Position numbers and translations under genes: made by a program | Shown here: piece after piece, positions 7,756-14,674 of the stretch | Layout of the letters: the number at the start of each line of letters is the position of its first letter | Position numbering within the stretch: the first letter of the stretch is position 1 | NCBI GenBank assembly: GCA_003023165.1 | Contig: PXSD01000125.1 | Span: 1 to 27,184, forward strand | From: Halobacteriales archaeon QS_9_67_15 | GTDB taxonomy: Archaea; Halobacteriota; Halobacteria; Halobacteriales; Haloarculaceae | Reading direction: 5' to 3' | DNA: 27,184 bases | The notes under the pieces: model-generated | What the model saw: the letters and a program-made list of their open reading frames with translations, nothing else | Told to the model about the DNA's origin: nothing | The model's database searches: none

Positions 7756-9066
7756 TCAGAAGTCCGAGATCGAGGTCTGCAGCCCGGCGACGAGGTTGGA
7801 CTTCCGGCGGAGGTGACCGAGCGAGACCGGGATCTGGGGGAGCAACTGTTTCAGTGCCGCGTGGAAGCTCTCGGCGACGCCGTGTTCGCCGGCGGACTGC
7901 CGTCCGCCGAGCCCGCGGCCGCTCTCGCTCCCGCGGACGCCGTCGAAGGCGTGACGGACGCCCTCCCGGACCTGCCAGACGCCGACCGGTGCCCAGTACT
8001 CGTCGGTCACCTCGCGCAGGACGAGCGCCTTCGCCTGTCGGTCGCGCTCGTGGAGGTGTTCGAGGACGGCGAGTCGCGCGGCGTAGTACGCGCCGGCCGT
8101 CTCGTCGACGTAGCCGGTTCGACCGTCCCAGCCCTCGTGGGCGCTGGCGAGGTAGTAGTCGTTCACGGCCGGGTTCCAGACGCTCTCGGGCGCTTTCATC
8201 TCGACGAGTTCGTACTCCCACTGGCCGGGCGCGAGGATCACCCAGTAGCGGTTGCCCATGTACTCGTTCGTCCAGACCGACACCTCGTCGACGGTGTCGC
8301 TGTGCCGGAGCCCGCCCCGCAGGTACTGGCCGACCGTGTCGTCGACCGCCGTGATCGACCACCGCGTCGGGACGAGGCGGCGCTCGTGACCCTGGCCGAG
8401 CGCGCCCGCGGAGAGGATGGTGTTGATGTCGTACACGTCGAACCCGCGCCGGTAGAGGTACGTCATCGCACCCTCCGCGGCCCAGTCGTCGTCCTCGAGC
8501 GTCTTCTCGACCGAACGCGGGACGTGGGGGTTCTCGGCCAGATTCGCGCTCGTCGCGCGTGCGCGCGGACCGGTCGGCGTCGACACGTCGTCGAAACTCA
8601 GGTCGATGTCGGGGGTGCCGTCGAGGCCGACCTCCACGTCGACGGGGTGGTCGGCGATCGCGACCTCCCGCTGGGTGCCGACGAAGCCGTCCCACACGTC
8701 GTTCACGTCGACCTTCGCCGAGCGGGTGGAGTTGAGCATCCCCGTCCGCCGCTGGAGCACGTCGTCGATCCCGTAGCCCTGCTGGTACCAGTCGCCGCTG
8801 GTCGCGAAGTCGGCGGCGTCGGCGTCGCCGCCCATCGGCGAGAGGACGCCCGTCGACACGTCCGGGTAGCCCGAGCGGCCGACGAACACCTCCGGCGCCG
8901 TGGAGCCGAACATGGCGTCGCCCTGGACGGCCTGCCGGAACTCCCGCTCCACGTCGTCGAGGTACTCCGTGATCTCGTAGGACTTCTCCTCGGCCAGGCG
9001 GCGCTTCTCGGCCGCCTCGTCGCGCTGGAAGTCCGCGATGAAGTCGTCGAGGCGCATGCCTGCCAT
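7756..9066 (-). CDS. nreA: DNA repair protein NreA
   Basis: The 436-residue protein matches the archaeal Nre family. Hallmarks are an N-terminal helix with RRLAEEKSYEI, the motif EVFVGRSGYPDVSTG near residue 60, the block VEVGLDGTPDIDLSFDDVS near 145, and the C-terminal SLGHLRRKSNLVAGLQ. In Haloferax volcanii, NreA takes part in repair of mitomycin C damage with UvrA and binds the sliding clamp PCNA. Here the last seven residues, QTSISDF, fit a PCNA-interacting motif (Q at 1, Ile at 4, Phe at 7) placed at the extreme C-terminus as in relatives. This protein lacks the N-terminal zinc finger seen in some archaeal Nre proteins. A second in-frame ATG at 9057 gives the start MRLDDF, which fits relatives slightly better. 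The gene stands alone. Confidence 0.9.
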   Translation of the reverse strand: MAGMRLDDFIADFQRDEAAEKRRLAEEKSYEITEYLDDVEREFRQAVQGDAMFGSTAPEVFVGRSGYPDVSTGVLSPMGGDADAADFATSGDWYQQGYGIDDVLQRRTGMLNSTRSAKVDVNDVWDGFVGTQREVAIADHPVDVEVGLDGTPDIDLSFDDVSTPTGPRARATSANLAENPHVPRSVEKTLEDDDWAAEGAMTYLYRRGFDVYDINTILSAGALGQGHERRLVPTRWSITAVDDTVGQYLRGGLRHSDTVDEVSVWTNEYMGNRYWVILAPGQWEYELVEMKAPESVWNPAVNDYYLASAHEGWDGRTGYVDETAGAYYAARLAVLEHLHERDRQAKALVLREVTDEYWAPVGVWQVREGVRHAFDGVRGSESGRGLGGRQSAGEHGVAESFHAALKQLLPQIPVSLGHLRRKSNLVAGLQTSISDF

Positions 9067-9123
9067 TCGACCTACTGTACGGTCCCTAGCGGTTTCAATC
9101 AGTCGATGACGGCGGCGGACCTG

Positions 9124-9276
9124 TCAGTCATCGCCCACTCGTTCGCCGGTCACTCGGTCGGCCTCGGCGCTCCGTATCAGGTTCGCCGACCCGCAATTCG
9201 GACACTCGCGCTCGGTCGTCTCCTCGTCGCGCTCAGCCGTGCGCTCGCGTTCTCGCGTACGGTGGGACCGTGCCAT
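9124..9276 (-). CDS. Truncated TFB-like zinc-ribbon protein (50 aa)
   Basis: From ATG 9276 the frame gives 50 residues that look like the first third of a haloarchaeal transcription factor B. There is a basic and acidic leader (RTRERERTAERDEETTE) and then ECPNCGSANLI. In TFB the ribbon continues with GE.VC.DCGLV; here the sequence reads GERVGDD and stops, as if the third cysteine had become Gly and the fourth a TGA stop. Only one CxxC pair remains, so a full zinc ribbon cannot form. Nothing resembling the TFB core follows downstream. A strong TATA (GATATATAACC on the minus strand) lies 40-50 bases upstream, so it may still be transcribed. Either a TFB pseudogene or an independent micro-zinc protein; I favour the first. 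Confidence 0.5.
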   Translation of the reverse strand: MARSHRTRERERTAERDEETTERECPNCGSANLIRSAEADRVTGERVGDD

Positions 9277-9315
9277 CGCAAGCGTGTGATACGCCGTCAC
9301 ACAGTTTAGATTCTC

Positions 9316-9327
9316 GGTTATATATCT
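9316..9327 (-). promoter_or_regulatory. Strong TATA element before the TFB-like fragment
   Basis: The minus strand reads AGATATATAACC, one of the best TATA-box matches in the window. It would place the transcript start near 9293 and leave a leader of roughly 17 bases before ATG 9276. Confidence 0.5.
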
Positions 9328-9436
9328 TTTGCCTGTGCGGTGAGCTGTCGATACCCGTCGCGGAGTCATGATGTCGACGGCGCAGTCGATAGACGGATCC
9401 AAATTCCTATGGCCCGGCGGGGGCGACCAGTGGACG

Positions 9437-10030
9437 ATGCCGACAGTCGAGTGCGACGTCGACGCGGCCCGCGAGCGGCTCGAAGCCGCGGGCGTCGAGA
9501 TCGAAGACGGGAACACCGACCACGAGCGCTGGCGCGCTCAGCGCGGCGACGCGACGGCGGTCGCCTACGACGACAAGGTCGTGGTCCAGGGCGCAGAGCC
9601 CGCCGCACTGGAAGGCCTGGTCCGCGAGGGCGGCGGCCGCGCACACGTCTATTTCGACGGCGCTTGCCGCGGCAACCCCGGCCCCTCCGCGGTGGGCTGG
9701 GTCGTCGTCAGCGGCGACGGGATCGTCGCCGAGGGCGGCCACACCATCGGTCGCGCGACCAACAACCAGGCCGAGTACGAGGCGCTCATCGAGGGCGTTC
9801 GCGTCGCCCGCGACTACGGGTTCGACGGGGTCGACGTCCGCGGCGACTCCGAACTCATCGTCAAGCAGGTCCGCGGCGAGTGGGACACCGACGACCCCGA
9901 ACTGCGCGAGCACCGGGTCACCGTCCGCGAGCTGCTGACCGACTTCGAGGAGTGGTCGCTGGAGCACGTTCCGCGGGAGATAAACGACCGCGCGGACGAA
10001 CTAGCGAACGACGCACTCGACGATGCCTGA
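9437..10030 (+). CDS. rnhA: Ribonuclease HI (haloarchaeal type)
   Basis: The 197-residue enzyme cleaves RNA in RNA-DNA hybrids, in primer removal and R-loop clearance. The RNase H fold begins near residue 68. The catalytic acids are visible: D74 in YFDGACRGNPG, E113 in NNQAEYEAL, D137 in VRGDSELIVKQ, and D187 in NDRADELAN. About 66 residues precede the catalytic domain, an extension characteristic of haloarchaeal RNase HI. ATG 9437 was chosen over an ATG at 9368 because the AT-rich AAATTCCTA lies about 28 bases before it, fitting a leaderless start, and because the longer form adds an unconserved leader. It overlaps the next gene by 8 bases, so the two are co-transcribed and probably translationally coupled. 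Confidence 0.92.
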   Translation: MPTVECDVDAARERLEAAGVEIEDGNTDHERWRAQRGDATAVAYDDKVVVQGAEPAALEGLVREGGGRAHVYFDGACRGNPGPSAVGWVVVSGDGIVAEGGHTIGRATNNQAEYEALIEGVRVARDYGFDGVDVRGDSELIVKQVRGEWDTDDPELREHRVTVRELLTDFEEWSLEHVPREINDRADELANDALDDA

Positions 10031-10643
10031 CGAGACACCGGACCCAAGCGAAGCGCCCGACGTGCTCGCCGACGACGACGGCGACCCCGACGACCTCCCG
10101 CCCGAGCGGGTCGTCGAGGAGGCCGAGCGACTCACCAAACTGGCCAGAGACGCCGTCGTCGACGAGGAGGCCGAGGCGTACCGGGCCGACCGGGACGAAC
10201 GGCTCGCCGACCACGACTACACCGCCCGGGTCCGCGAGGACGACACTCGCGACGTGCTCGTGCTCTACCCCGAGGAGTGGGTCGAAGACGGGCAGATCCG
10301 GACCGAACGCGTTGACGATGTCGACCGCGGGATCGAGATGCCCCTGTCGGGCCCCGGGCGTGGCGACGACTGGGCGGAAATCGACGCGTACAATCGCGAC
10401 GTCGTCGCAGACGTGCGCGAGGCGTACGGCGACGACCACGCCGCGAACGTCTCCGCGCTGGCGGATTTCATGGGAAACCACTACGCGAAGCCGATCCACG
10501 ACGCGACGGCGGCGGAGCTACGGGAGTTCCTGGACGACTACTATCCGCGGAACACGTGGCCGACGCCGGAGCAACGGTCGGTCGTCGAAAAATCGGTGGG
10601 GGTTGCGTTCGACGTGGGGGGCGAACGGTGTCCGCTGGAGTAG
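10023..10643 (+). CDS. rnhA operon protein (conserved haloarchaeal, unknown function)
   Basis: This very acidic 206-residue protein is the conserved partner that follows rnhA in haloarchaea and is usually named rnhA operon protein; its function is unknown. It starts with a disordered Asp/Glu/Pro-rich segment (residues 1-30), followed by a helical region (VVEEAERLTKLARDAVVDEEAEAY), a beta-rich part (DVLVLYPEEWVEDGQIRTERVDDVDRGIEMPLSGPG), and a C-terminal helical region ending in FLDDYYPRNTWPTPEQRSVV. It has no signal peptide, membrane helix or metal-binding cluster. The 8-base overlap with rnhA suggests coupled translation. It ends 5 bases before the convergent PadR gene. Confidence 0.8.
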   Translation: MPDETPDPSEAPDVLADDDGDPDDLPPERVVEEAERLTKLARDAVVDEEAEAYRADRDERLADHDYTARVREDDTRDVLVLYPEEWVEDGQIRTERVDDVDRGIEMPLSGPGRGDDWAEIDAYNRDVVADVREAYGDDHAANVSALADFMGNHYAKPIHDATAAELREFLDDYYPRNTWPTPEQRSVVEKSVGVAFDVGGERCPLE

Positions 10644-10647
10644 CGTC

Positions 10648-11010
10648 TTATTCCTGAACGGCGTCGACGAGCTCTCGCAGGTCGTCGGCGCGGTCCTCGT
10701 TCGTGACGAGCTTCGAGAACTCCCAGGAGAGCTGGTCGAGGACGGTCTCGTAGCCGTCGTTGGTTAGCGCGTACTGGTTGGTTCGCTTGTCGAGCTCGCT
10801 CTTCTCGACGAGACCCATCTCGACGAGGTCGTCCAGGTTGGGGTAGAGCCGACCGTGGTTGACTTCGTCGTCGTAGTAGTCCTCGAGTTCACGTTTGATA
10901 GCGAGACCGTAGCGCGGCTCTTCACCGAGGATCACGAGGATGTTCTGCTGAAATGCGGTCAGCTCGCGCGCGATTCCGGGTGTGTCAGTAACGGATTGTG
11001 CCTCTGACAT
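10648..11010 (-). CDS. PadR-family transcriptional regulator
   Basis: The 120-residue protein is a winged-helix DNA-binding regulator of the PadR family. The N-terminal winged helix spans about residues 16-90: TAFQQNILVILGEEPRYGLAIKREL, then VNHGRLYPNLDDLVEMGLVEKSE, and the wing TNQYALTNDGYETV. These are the RYGL.I and GRLYP.L..L...GLVE signatures of the family. A short C-terminal helix (residues 95-118) would mediate dimerisation. No ligand is evident. The TATA sits 23-31 bases upstream of ATG 11010, inside a symmetrical AT-rich stretch, so autoregulation is plausible but inferred. It is convergent with the rnhA operon and divergent from ppa. Confidence 0.88.
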   Translation of the reverse strand: MSEAQSVTDTPGIARELTAFQQNILVILGEEPRYGLAIKRELEDYYDDEVNHGRLYPNLDDLVEMGLVEKSELDKRTNQYALTNDGYETVLDQLSWEFSKLVTNEDRADDLRELVDAVQE

Positions 11011-11032
11011 GGTTAGTCGAATGTCATCTGGC

Positions 11033-11041
11033 TATTTAATA
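11033..11041 (-). promoter_or_regulatory. TATA box of the padR-like gene
   Basis: TATTTAATA is a near-consensus haloarchaeal TATA box, 23-31 bases upstream of ATG 11010. It predicts a leaderless transcript. A GTTAAC palindrome follows at once on its far side. Confidence 0.6.
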
Positions 11042-11222
11042 CTTGTTAACTTTCTTCCGTTATCGCGCGGAGATATACGTTAGTCCGTCTCTCATCGAAG
11101 TAATATCAGATGATGATAATCAAGAGACGAGCGCTGTGTTCTCGTGTTTCGAGCGAACGACCGTTCGTGGGAAAACAGACAGGTCGAAAGGACTTTGACG
11201 ACGCCAAGCGGATTCGCGGGTG

Positions 11223-11756
11223 ATGTCCGATCTCTGGGAAGACCTCGAAACGGGTCCGAACCCGCCCGAGGAGATCTACGCAGTCGTCGAGTGCCTGAAA
11301 GGCGAACGGAACAAGTACGAGTACGACAAGGATATCCCCGGCGTCGTCCTCGACCGCGTCCTCCACTCCAACGTCCACTACCCCTCGGACTACGGGTTCA
11401 TCCCGCAGTCGTACTACGACGACGAGGACCCCTTCGACGTCCTCGTTCTCGTCGAAGACCAGACGTTCCCGGGCTGTGTCATCGAGGCCCGCCCCGTCGC
11501 CATGATGAAGATGAACGACGACGGCGAACAGGACGACAAGGTCATCGCGGTCCCCACCGAGGACCCCCGCTACGACCACATCCAGGACCTCGAAGACATC
11601 CCCCAGCAGACCAAAGACGAGATCGACGAGTTCTTCGCGACCTACAAGAACCTCGAAGAGGGCAAGGAAGTCGAGACGCTGGGCTGGGAGGACAAACAGG
11701 CCGCCATGGACGCGATCGAACACGCCCGGGACCTCTACGAGGACGAGTTCCAGTAA
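11223..11756 (+). CDS. ppa: Inorganic pyrophosphatase
   Basis: The 177-residue soluble family-I enzyme hydrolyses pyrophosphate to two phosphates, pulling forward nucleic acid and lipid-precursor synthesis in the cytoplasm. The metal-binding signature is clear: D67, D69 and D72 in DDEDPFDVLV, equivalent to D65, D67 and D70 of the Escherichia coli enzyme. The second acidic cluster MNDDGEQDDK (residues 97-106) supplies the equivalents of D97 and D102. YPSDYGFIPQ precedes the signature as in all family members. Length matches the family. ATG 11223 is preferred over an in-frame GTG one codon upstream. No good ribosome binding site is visible; a weak AT-rich element lies near 11190-11197. Monocistronic, followed by an 8-base-pair hairpin at 11811. 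Confidence 0.95.
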   Translation: MSDLWEDLETGPNPPEEIYAVVECLKGERNKYEYDKDIPGVVLDRVLHSNVHYPSDYGFIPQSYYDDEDPFDVLVLVEDQTFPGCVIEARPVAMMKMNDDGEQDDKVIAVPTEDPRYDHIQDLEDIPQQTKDEIDEFFATYKNLEEGKEVETLGWEDKQAAMDAIEHARDLYEDEFQ

Positions 11757-11810
11757 GCACCTACGCGAGACTCGCCCTTCCTTGGTCATCGAGACAGCGG
11801 AACACGCCTC

Positions 11811-11834
11811 CCCGGACCGAGGAACGGGTCCGGG
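11811..11834 (+). terminator. Hairpin downstream of ppa
   Basis: CCCGGACC and GGTCCGGG form a perfect 8-base-pair stem around an 8-base loop, 55 bases after the ppa stop. It may end or stabilise the ppa transcript. There is no T-tract after it, so termination is inferred. Confidence 0.4.
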
Positions 11835-11861
11835 AAACACGGTATTTGCTCGGCGTAAACA

Positions 11862-11898
11862 GTTCACGACAGTTCACGTGAACGTGAACCGTTTAACC
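11862..11898. promoter_or_regulatory. GTTCAC repeat cluster, candidate operator next to a TATA-like site
   Basis: Four copies of the hexamer GTTCAC lie together: two forward (11862-11867, 11872-11877) and two reverse (11878-11883, 11884-11889). The middle pair makes the perfect palindrome GTTCACGTGAAC. A TATA-like CGTTTAACC begins right after, at 11890. This arrangement fits binding of a dimeric regulator just upstream of a promoter. The gene controlled is not obvious: the next start codon is about 120 bases away. Confidence 0.45.
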
Positions 11899-12006
11899 GC
11901 CGGATAGCGCGGGGTTCGAACGTAGCTGAAACCGGCTAAAACCGCGCGAACGTACGGACGACGTCGCCTCCCTATATCAACTAGCGGTTCGTAGCGCTAC
12001 TTGTCC

Positions 12007-12013
12007 GAGGTGA
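12007..12013 (+). promoter_or_regulatory. Shine-Dalgarno site GAGGTGA
   Basis: GAGGTGA lies 5 bases before ATG 12019 and is a near-perfect complement of the 16S rRNA tail. It decides for ATG 12019 over the in-frame TTG at 12001. Such sites are uncommon in haloarchaea. The TATA element CTATATC at 11972-11978 would start the RNA near 12001, giving a leader of about 18 bases that just contains the site. Confidence 0.6.
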
Positions 12014-12018
12014 GACAG

Positions 12019-12189
12019 ATGCAGGAACGTGACACGCCCTCCGCCGCCGAACTGCGCGACGAATGTTCCGCCGTCTCCGAGCGGTTCGTCGCCGTCGAAG
12101 TCGACGAGGAGACCGTCGTCTTCGACGCGACCGACCCCGACGGCTGGGTCCTCTCCGACAGCGCCGTCGACCGCGAGGACATGCACTAA
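12019..12189 (+). CDS. Haloarchaeal microprotein related to the one at 6612 (56 aa)
   Basis: The 56-residue acidic protein has a helical start (TPSAAELRDECSAVSERFVAVEVD), followed by EETVVFDATDPDGWVLSDSAVD (residues 31-52). The latter block resembles NGDVVIYDTDNHRAWIQSDEAV in the 47-residue protein at 6612: same spacing of the VV(F/I).D strand, the single Trp and the SD.AV end. So it is probably a second member of the DUF7331-like group, with a different N-terminus. The function is unknown. The gene has both a TATA element at 11972-11978 and an unusually good Shine-Dalgarno site at 12007-12013. One cysteine is present, with no metal-binding pattern. Confidence 0.6.
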   Translation: MQERDTPSAAELRDECSAVSERFVAVEVDEETVVFDATDPDGWVLSDSAVDREDMH

Positions 12190-12316
12190 CCCCCGATCCG
12201 CCTCGAAACGCCCGCCGTCAGCCACCCCGTATGTCTCCGATGCATCCCGCCCCTGCCGACGCATAAATTATGAGCATGGGTAATTACTTGAGGGGTGCGT
12301 GCGTACGTACCCGTGT

Positions 12317-12466
12317 ATGGCAACCGGAGAGACCACCGGGATGGCCCATCTGACGGTCATTCCGGAGAACTTCGAGTCGACGGCCGACGGAGAGGGAGGG
12401 GGTCACAGCGACGGGGTGGTCGAGCGGGCGGACGCGGACGGGGCCGACAGCTATAGTAGAATGTGA
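12317..12466 (+). CDS. Unrecognised microprotein whose 3' end lies in an inverted-repeat element (49 aa)
   Basis: The 49-residue frame begins MATGETTGMAHLTVIPENFE and continues as a Gly/Asp-rich, probably disordered tail. I do not recognise the family. A TATA-like GTAATTAC lies about 30 bases upstream of ATG 12317, fitting a leaderless start, which supports a real gene. The last five codons (SYSRM and the stop) lie inside the left arm of the 86-base inverted-repeat element at 12451, so the natural C-terminus may have been replaced when that element arrived. Base composition matches the surroundings. Confidence 0.45.
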   Translation: MATGETTGMAHLTVIPENFESTADGEGGGHSDGVVERADADGADSYSRM

Positions 12467-12536
12467 AAGACATCGCTCGGACGACCGCATGACTACGTGC
12501 GAGCGACCGTGCAAACGCTTTCAAGTTCTACTATAG
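12451..12536. mobile_element. 86-bp MITE-like inverted-repeat element
   Basis: Imperfect terminal inverted repeats of 19 bases, 17 of which pair: CTATAGTAGAATGTGAAAG at 12451-12469 and the complement of CTATAGTAGAACTTGAAAG at 12518-12536. The 48 bases between them encode nothing. The AT-rich ends contrast with the GC-rich flanks. No clear target-site duplication is seen. The structure fits a non-autonomous derivative of an insertion sequence; the parental transposon is not in the window. Confidence 0.55.
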
Positions 12537-12621
12537 ACGGGGTCGCTCGGTACGTCACTGACGCCCCCCGAGACTGTCCGCGAGAAGAAGCTTCTTGTGC
12601 CCCACAGCGGTATGCCGGGAT

Positions 12622-14538
12622 ATGGGACTGTTCGACCGTATCCGTGGAGGCGACGACGAGCCGCGGGTCGCTTTCTTCGGTATCGACGGCGTACCGTATA
12701 GCCTGATCGACGACAACCGGACGGAGTTCCCGAACCTCGCTCGACTCATCGACGAGGGGTCGGCGGGCCCCATCGACAGCATCGTCCCGCCCGAGTCCTC
12801 CGCCTGCTGGCCGGCGCTCACGTCCGGCGTCAATCCCGGGGAAACGGGTGTCTACGGGTTCCAGGACCGTGAGGTCGGCTCCTACGACACTTACGTTCCG
12901 ATGCGCCGCGACGTCCAGACCAAGCGCGTCTGGGACCGCGTCCACGAGGCCGGCCGCAAGGCGACGGTCATGAACGTCGTCACGACGTTCCCCCCCCAGC
13001 GAGACGTCCAGCGGATGGTTTCGGGCTTCCTCTCGCCGCAGGTCGACAAGGCCGCCTACCCCGACGAACTGCGCGACACCCTCCAGAGCCTCGACTACCG
13101 TATCGACACGAACGCCGGGCTCGGTCACAGTGACAAGGGCGAGTTCATGGACGACGCCAACGAGACCATCGACGCCCGCCACGAGGCGTTCAAACAGTAC
13201 ATCGAGGAGGACGACTGGGACCTCTTTTTCGGCGTCTACATGACGACCGACCGGGTCAACCACTTCCTCTTTCGCGACTACGAGGAGGACGGCGAGTACG
13301 CCGAGGAGTTCGTCGAGTTCTACCGGACGGTCGACGAGTACCTCGGCGAACTCCGGGAGCTGCTCCCCGAGGACGTGACGATGATGGTCGCCTCCGACCA
13401 CGGGTTCACGTCGCTGGACTACGAGGTCAACTGCAACGCGTGGCTCCGCGAGAACGGCTGGCTCTCCTACGAACGGGACGACGACTATGTCTTCCAGGTC
13501 GCTTCGTGGCTCCGCGAGGGCAACCGACTCGAGTACGACCCGAGCTTCGCCGGCGACCTCGACGAGCTCGTCGACCCCGCCGACCTCGCCGCCGCGCTCG
13601 AGGACGGGCGACTCGTCGCCGACACCGAGGCGGACCGCGACGAGGCCGTCGCCACGCTCGAAGACGCCGCACCCGTGGTCGTCGACGAGGGTAACGACCG
13701 GGCCGCAGTCGTCGGCGTCGAGGCGGTCGAGACCGACGTGGTCTCCGGCACCGACGACGAAACGGACGACGAGTACCACGTCACCGCGGACCTCGTCCGC
13801 GCCGAGGGCGACGCTTACGTGCAGGACGACACGATTGTCGCGCTCACCGAAGCAGCGCGCGACCATATCGTCGAGGGCCTCGAGGACGCGACCCCGGAGT
13901 CCCTCGGTCTCGACAAGGCCGACACCACCGACCTCCTCGACGACGTCTCCGTCGAAGACGCCGAGGACGGCTTCCGCATCACCCTCGCGGCCGCAGACGG
14001 CGTCGCACTCGGCGATAGCCTCGACGCCGAGGCCGACGTGCTGGAGTACACCCACACCGAACTGCCCGACATCGCCGACGGGGCGGACGCGTATTCGCTC
14101 ATCCCCGGTCGCTTCTACATCAACCTCGAGGGCCGCGAGCCCCGCGGGAGCGTCCCGCAGGAGGAGTACGAGGAGGTCCGCGCCGAACTGAAGAGCGAAC
14201 TGGAGGAGCTGACCGGTCCGAACGGCGAGCCCGTCGCCGAACGCGTCGTCACCAAGGAGGACGCCTTCCGCGGCGACCACGACGACATCGCACCGGACCT
14301 GGTCATCGTCCCCAGCCACGGCTTCGACCTCAAGGCCGGGTTCAAGGGGCACAAGGACTCGTTCGTCGAGTTCGCGGCCCGGAACGGGATGCACAGCTTC
14401 GACAACGCGAGCCTGTTCGTCGACGACGAGGGGGCGCGCATCTCCGACGTCGACCTCTACGACATCGCGCCGACGATCCTCGACCTGATGGAGATCGACT
14501 ACGAGCGCGGCGAGTTCGACGGCTCCTCGCTGGTGTGA
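12622..14538 (+). CDS. Alkaline-phosphatase-superfamily phosphodiesterase/nucleotide pyrophosphatase with large insert
   Basis: The 638-residue enzyme belongs to the alkaline phosphatase fold, type I phosphodiesterase/nucleotide pyrophosphatase branch. Expected metal ligands are D22 (FFGIDG), D210 and H214 (TTDRVNHF), D259 and H260 (SDHGF) and H591 (GMHSFDN). By alignment with the PPxT.PxW motif of relatives, the nucleophile is Ser59 in PPESSACWPALTSG, followed by NPGETGVYGF. Substrate unknown; no signal peptide, so the enzyme is cytoplasmic, like haloarchaeal relatives. Residues about 290-488 form an acidic segment between the GWLSYE strand and AYSLIPGRFYINLEGREP, which are nearly adjacent in relatives. 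ATG 12622 fits homology; an upstream in-frame ATG at 12595 adds an unconserved leader. The gene is monocistronic. Confidence 0.85.
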   Translation: MGLFDRIRGGDDEPRVAFFGIDGVPYSLIDDNRTEFPNLARLIDEGSAGPIDSIVPPESSACWPALTSGVNPGETGVYGFQDREVGSYDTYVPMRRDVQTKRVWDRVHEAGRKATVMNVVTTFPPQRDVQRMVSGFLSPQVDKAAYPDELRDTLQSLDYRIDTNAGLGHSDKGEFMDDANETIDARHEAFKQYIEEDDWDLFFGVYMTTDRVNHFLFRDYEEDGEYAEEFVEFYRTVDEYLGELRELLPEDVTMMVASDHGFTSLDYEVNCNAWLRENGWLSYERDDDYVFQVASWLREGNRLEYDPSFAGDLDELVDPADLAAALEDGRLVADTEADRDEAVATLEDAAPVVVDEGNDRAAVVGVEAVETDVVSGTDDETDDEYHVTADLVRAEGDAYVQDDTIVALTEAARDHIVEGLEDATPESLGLDKADTTDLLDDVSVEDAEDGFRITLAAADGVALGDSLDAEADVLEYTHTELPDIADGADAYSLIPGRFYINLEGREPRGSVPQEEYEEVRAELKSELEELTGPNGEPVAERVVTKEDAFRGDHDDIAPDLVIVPSHGFDLKAGFKGHKDSFVEFAARNGMHSFDNASLFVDDEGARISDVDLYDIAPTILDLMEIDYERGEFDGSSLV

Positions 14539-14622
14539 CCGCTGACTGACCGCACGTCTCCGATTCCTCGTTTTCCCCCGTCTCGCGCTGTTTCGACCGA
14601 TTCGGGAGCTGATCGTCGTCGG

Positions 14623-14640
14623 GTCAGACGCGCGTCTGAC
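14623..14640. promoter_or_regulatory. 18-bp perfect palindrome upstream of 14675
   Basis: GTCAGACGCGCGTCTGAC is a perfect palindrome, 35-52 bases before ATG 14675. It sits just upstream of the T-rich TTGTTTTGG that occupies the TATA position. It could be an operator for the membrane-protein gene, or a terminator hairpin for the gene before it (followed by TTGTTTT). Confidence 0.5.
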
Positions 14641-14674
14641 GGGTTGTTTTGGTCTCTCACGGAGAAGAGCGCGT

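Noticed and set aside
7726..9309. Plus-strand frame opposite nreA
   Set aside because: The minus strand has conserved NreA motifs throughout.
11144..11881. Alternative frame overlapping ppa
   Set aside because: Arg/Pro-rich shadow; the pyrophosphatase frame has the full catalytic signature.
12493..14394. Minus-strand frame of 633 codons opposite the phosphodiesterase-like gene
   Set aside because: The plus strand has all the metal-binding motifs; the minus frame is a mirror image.
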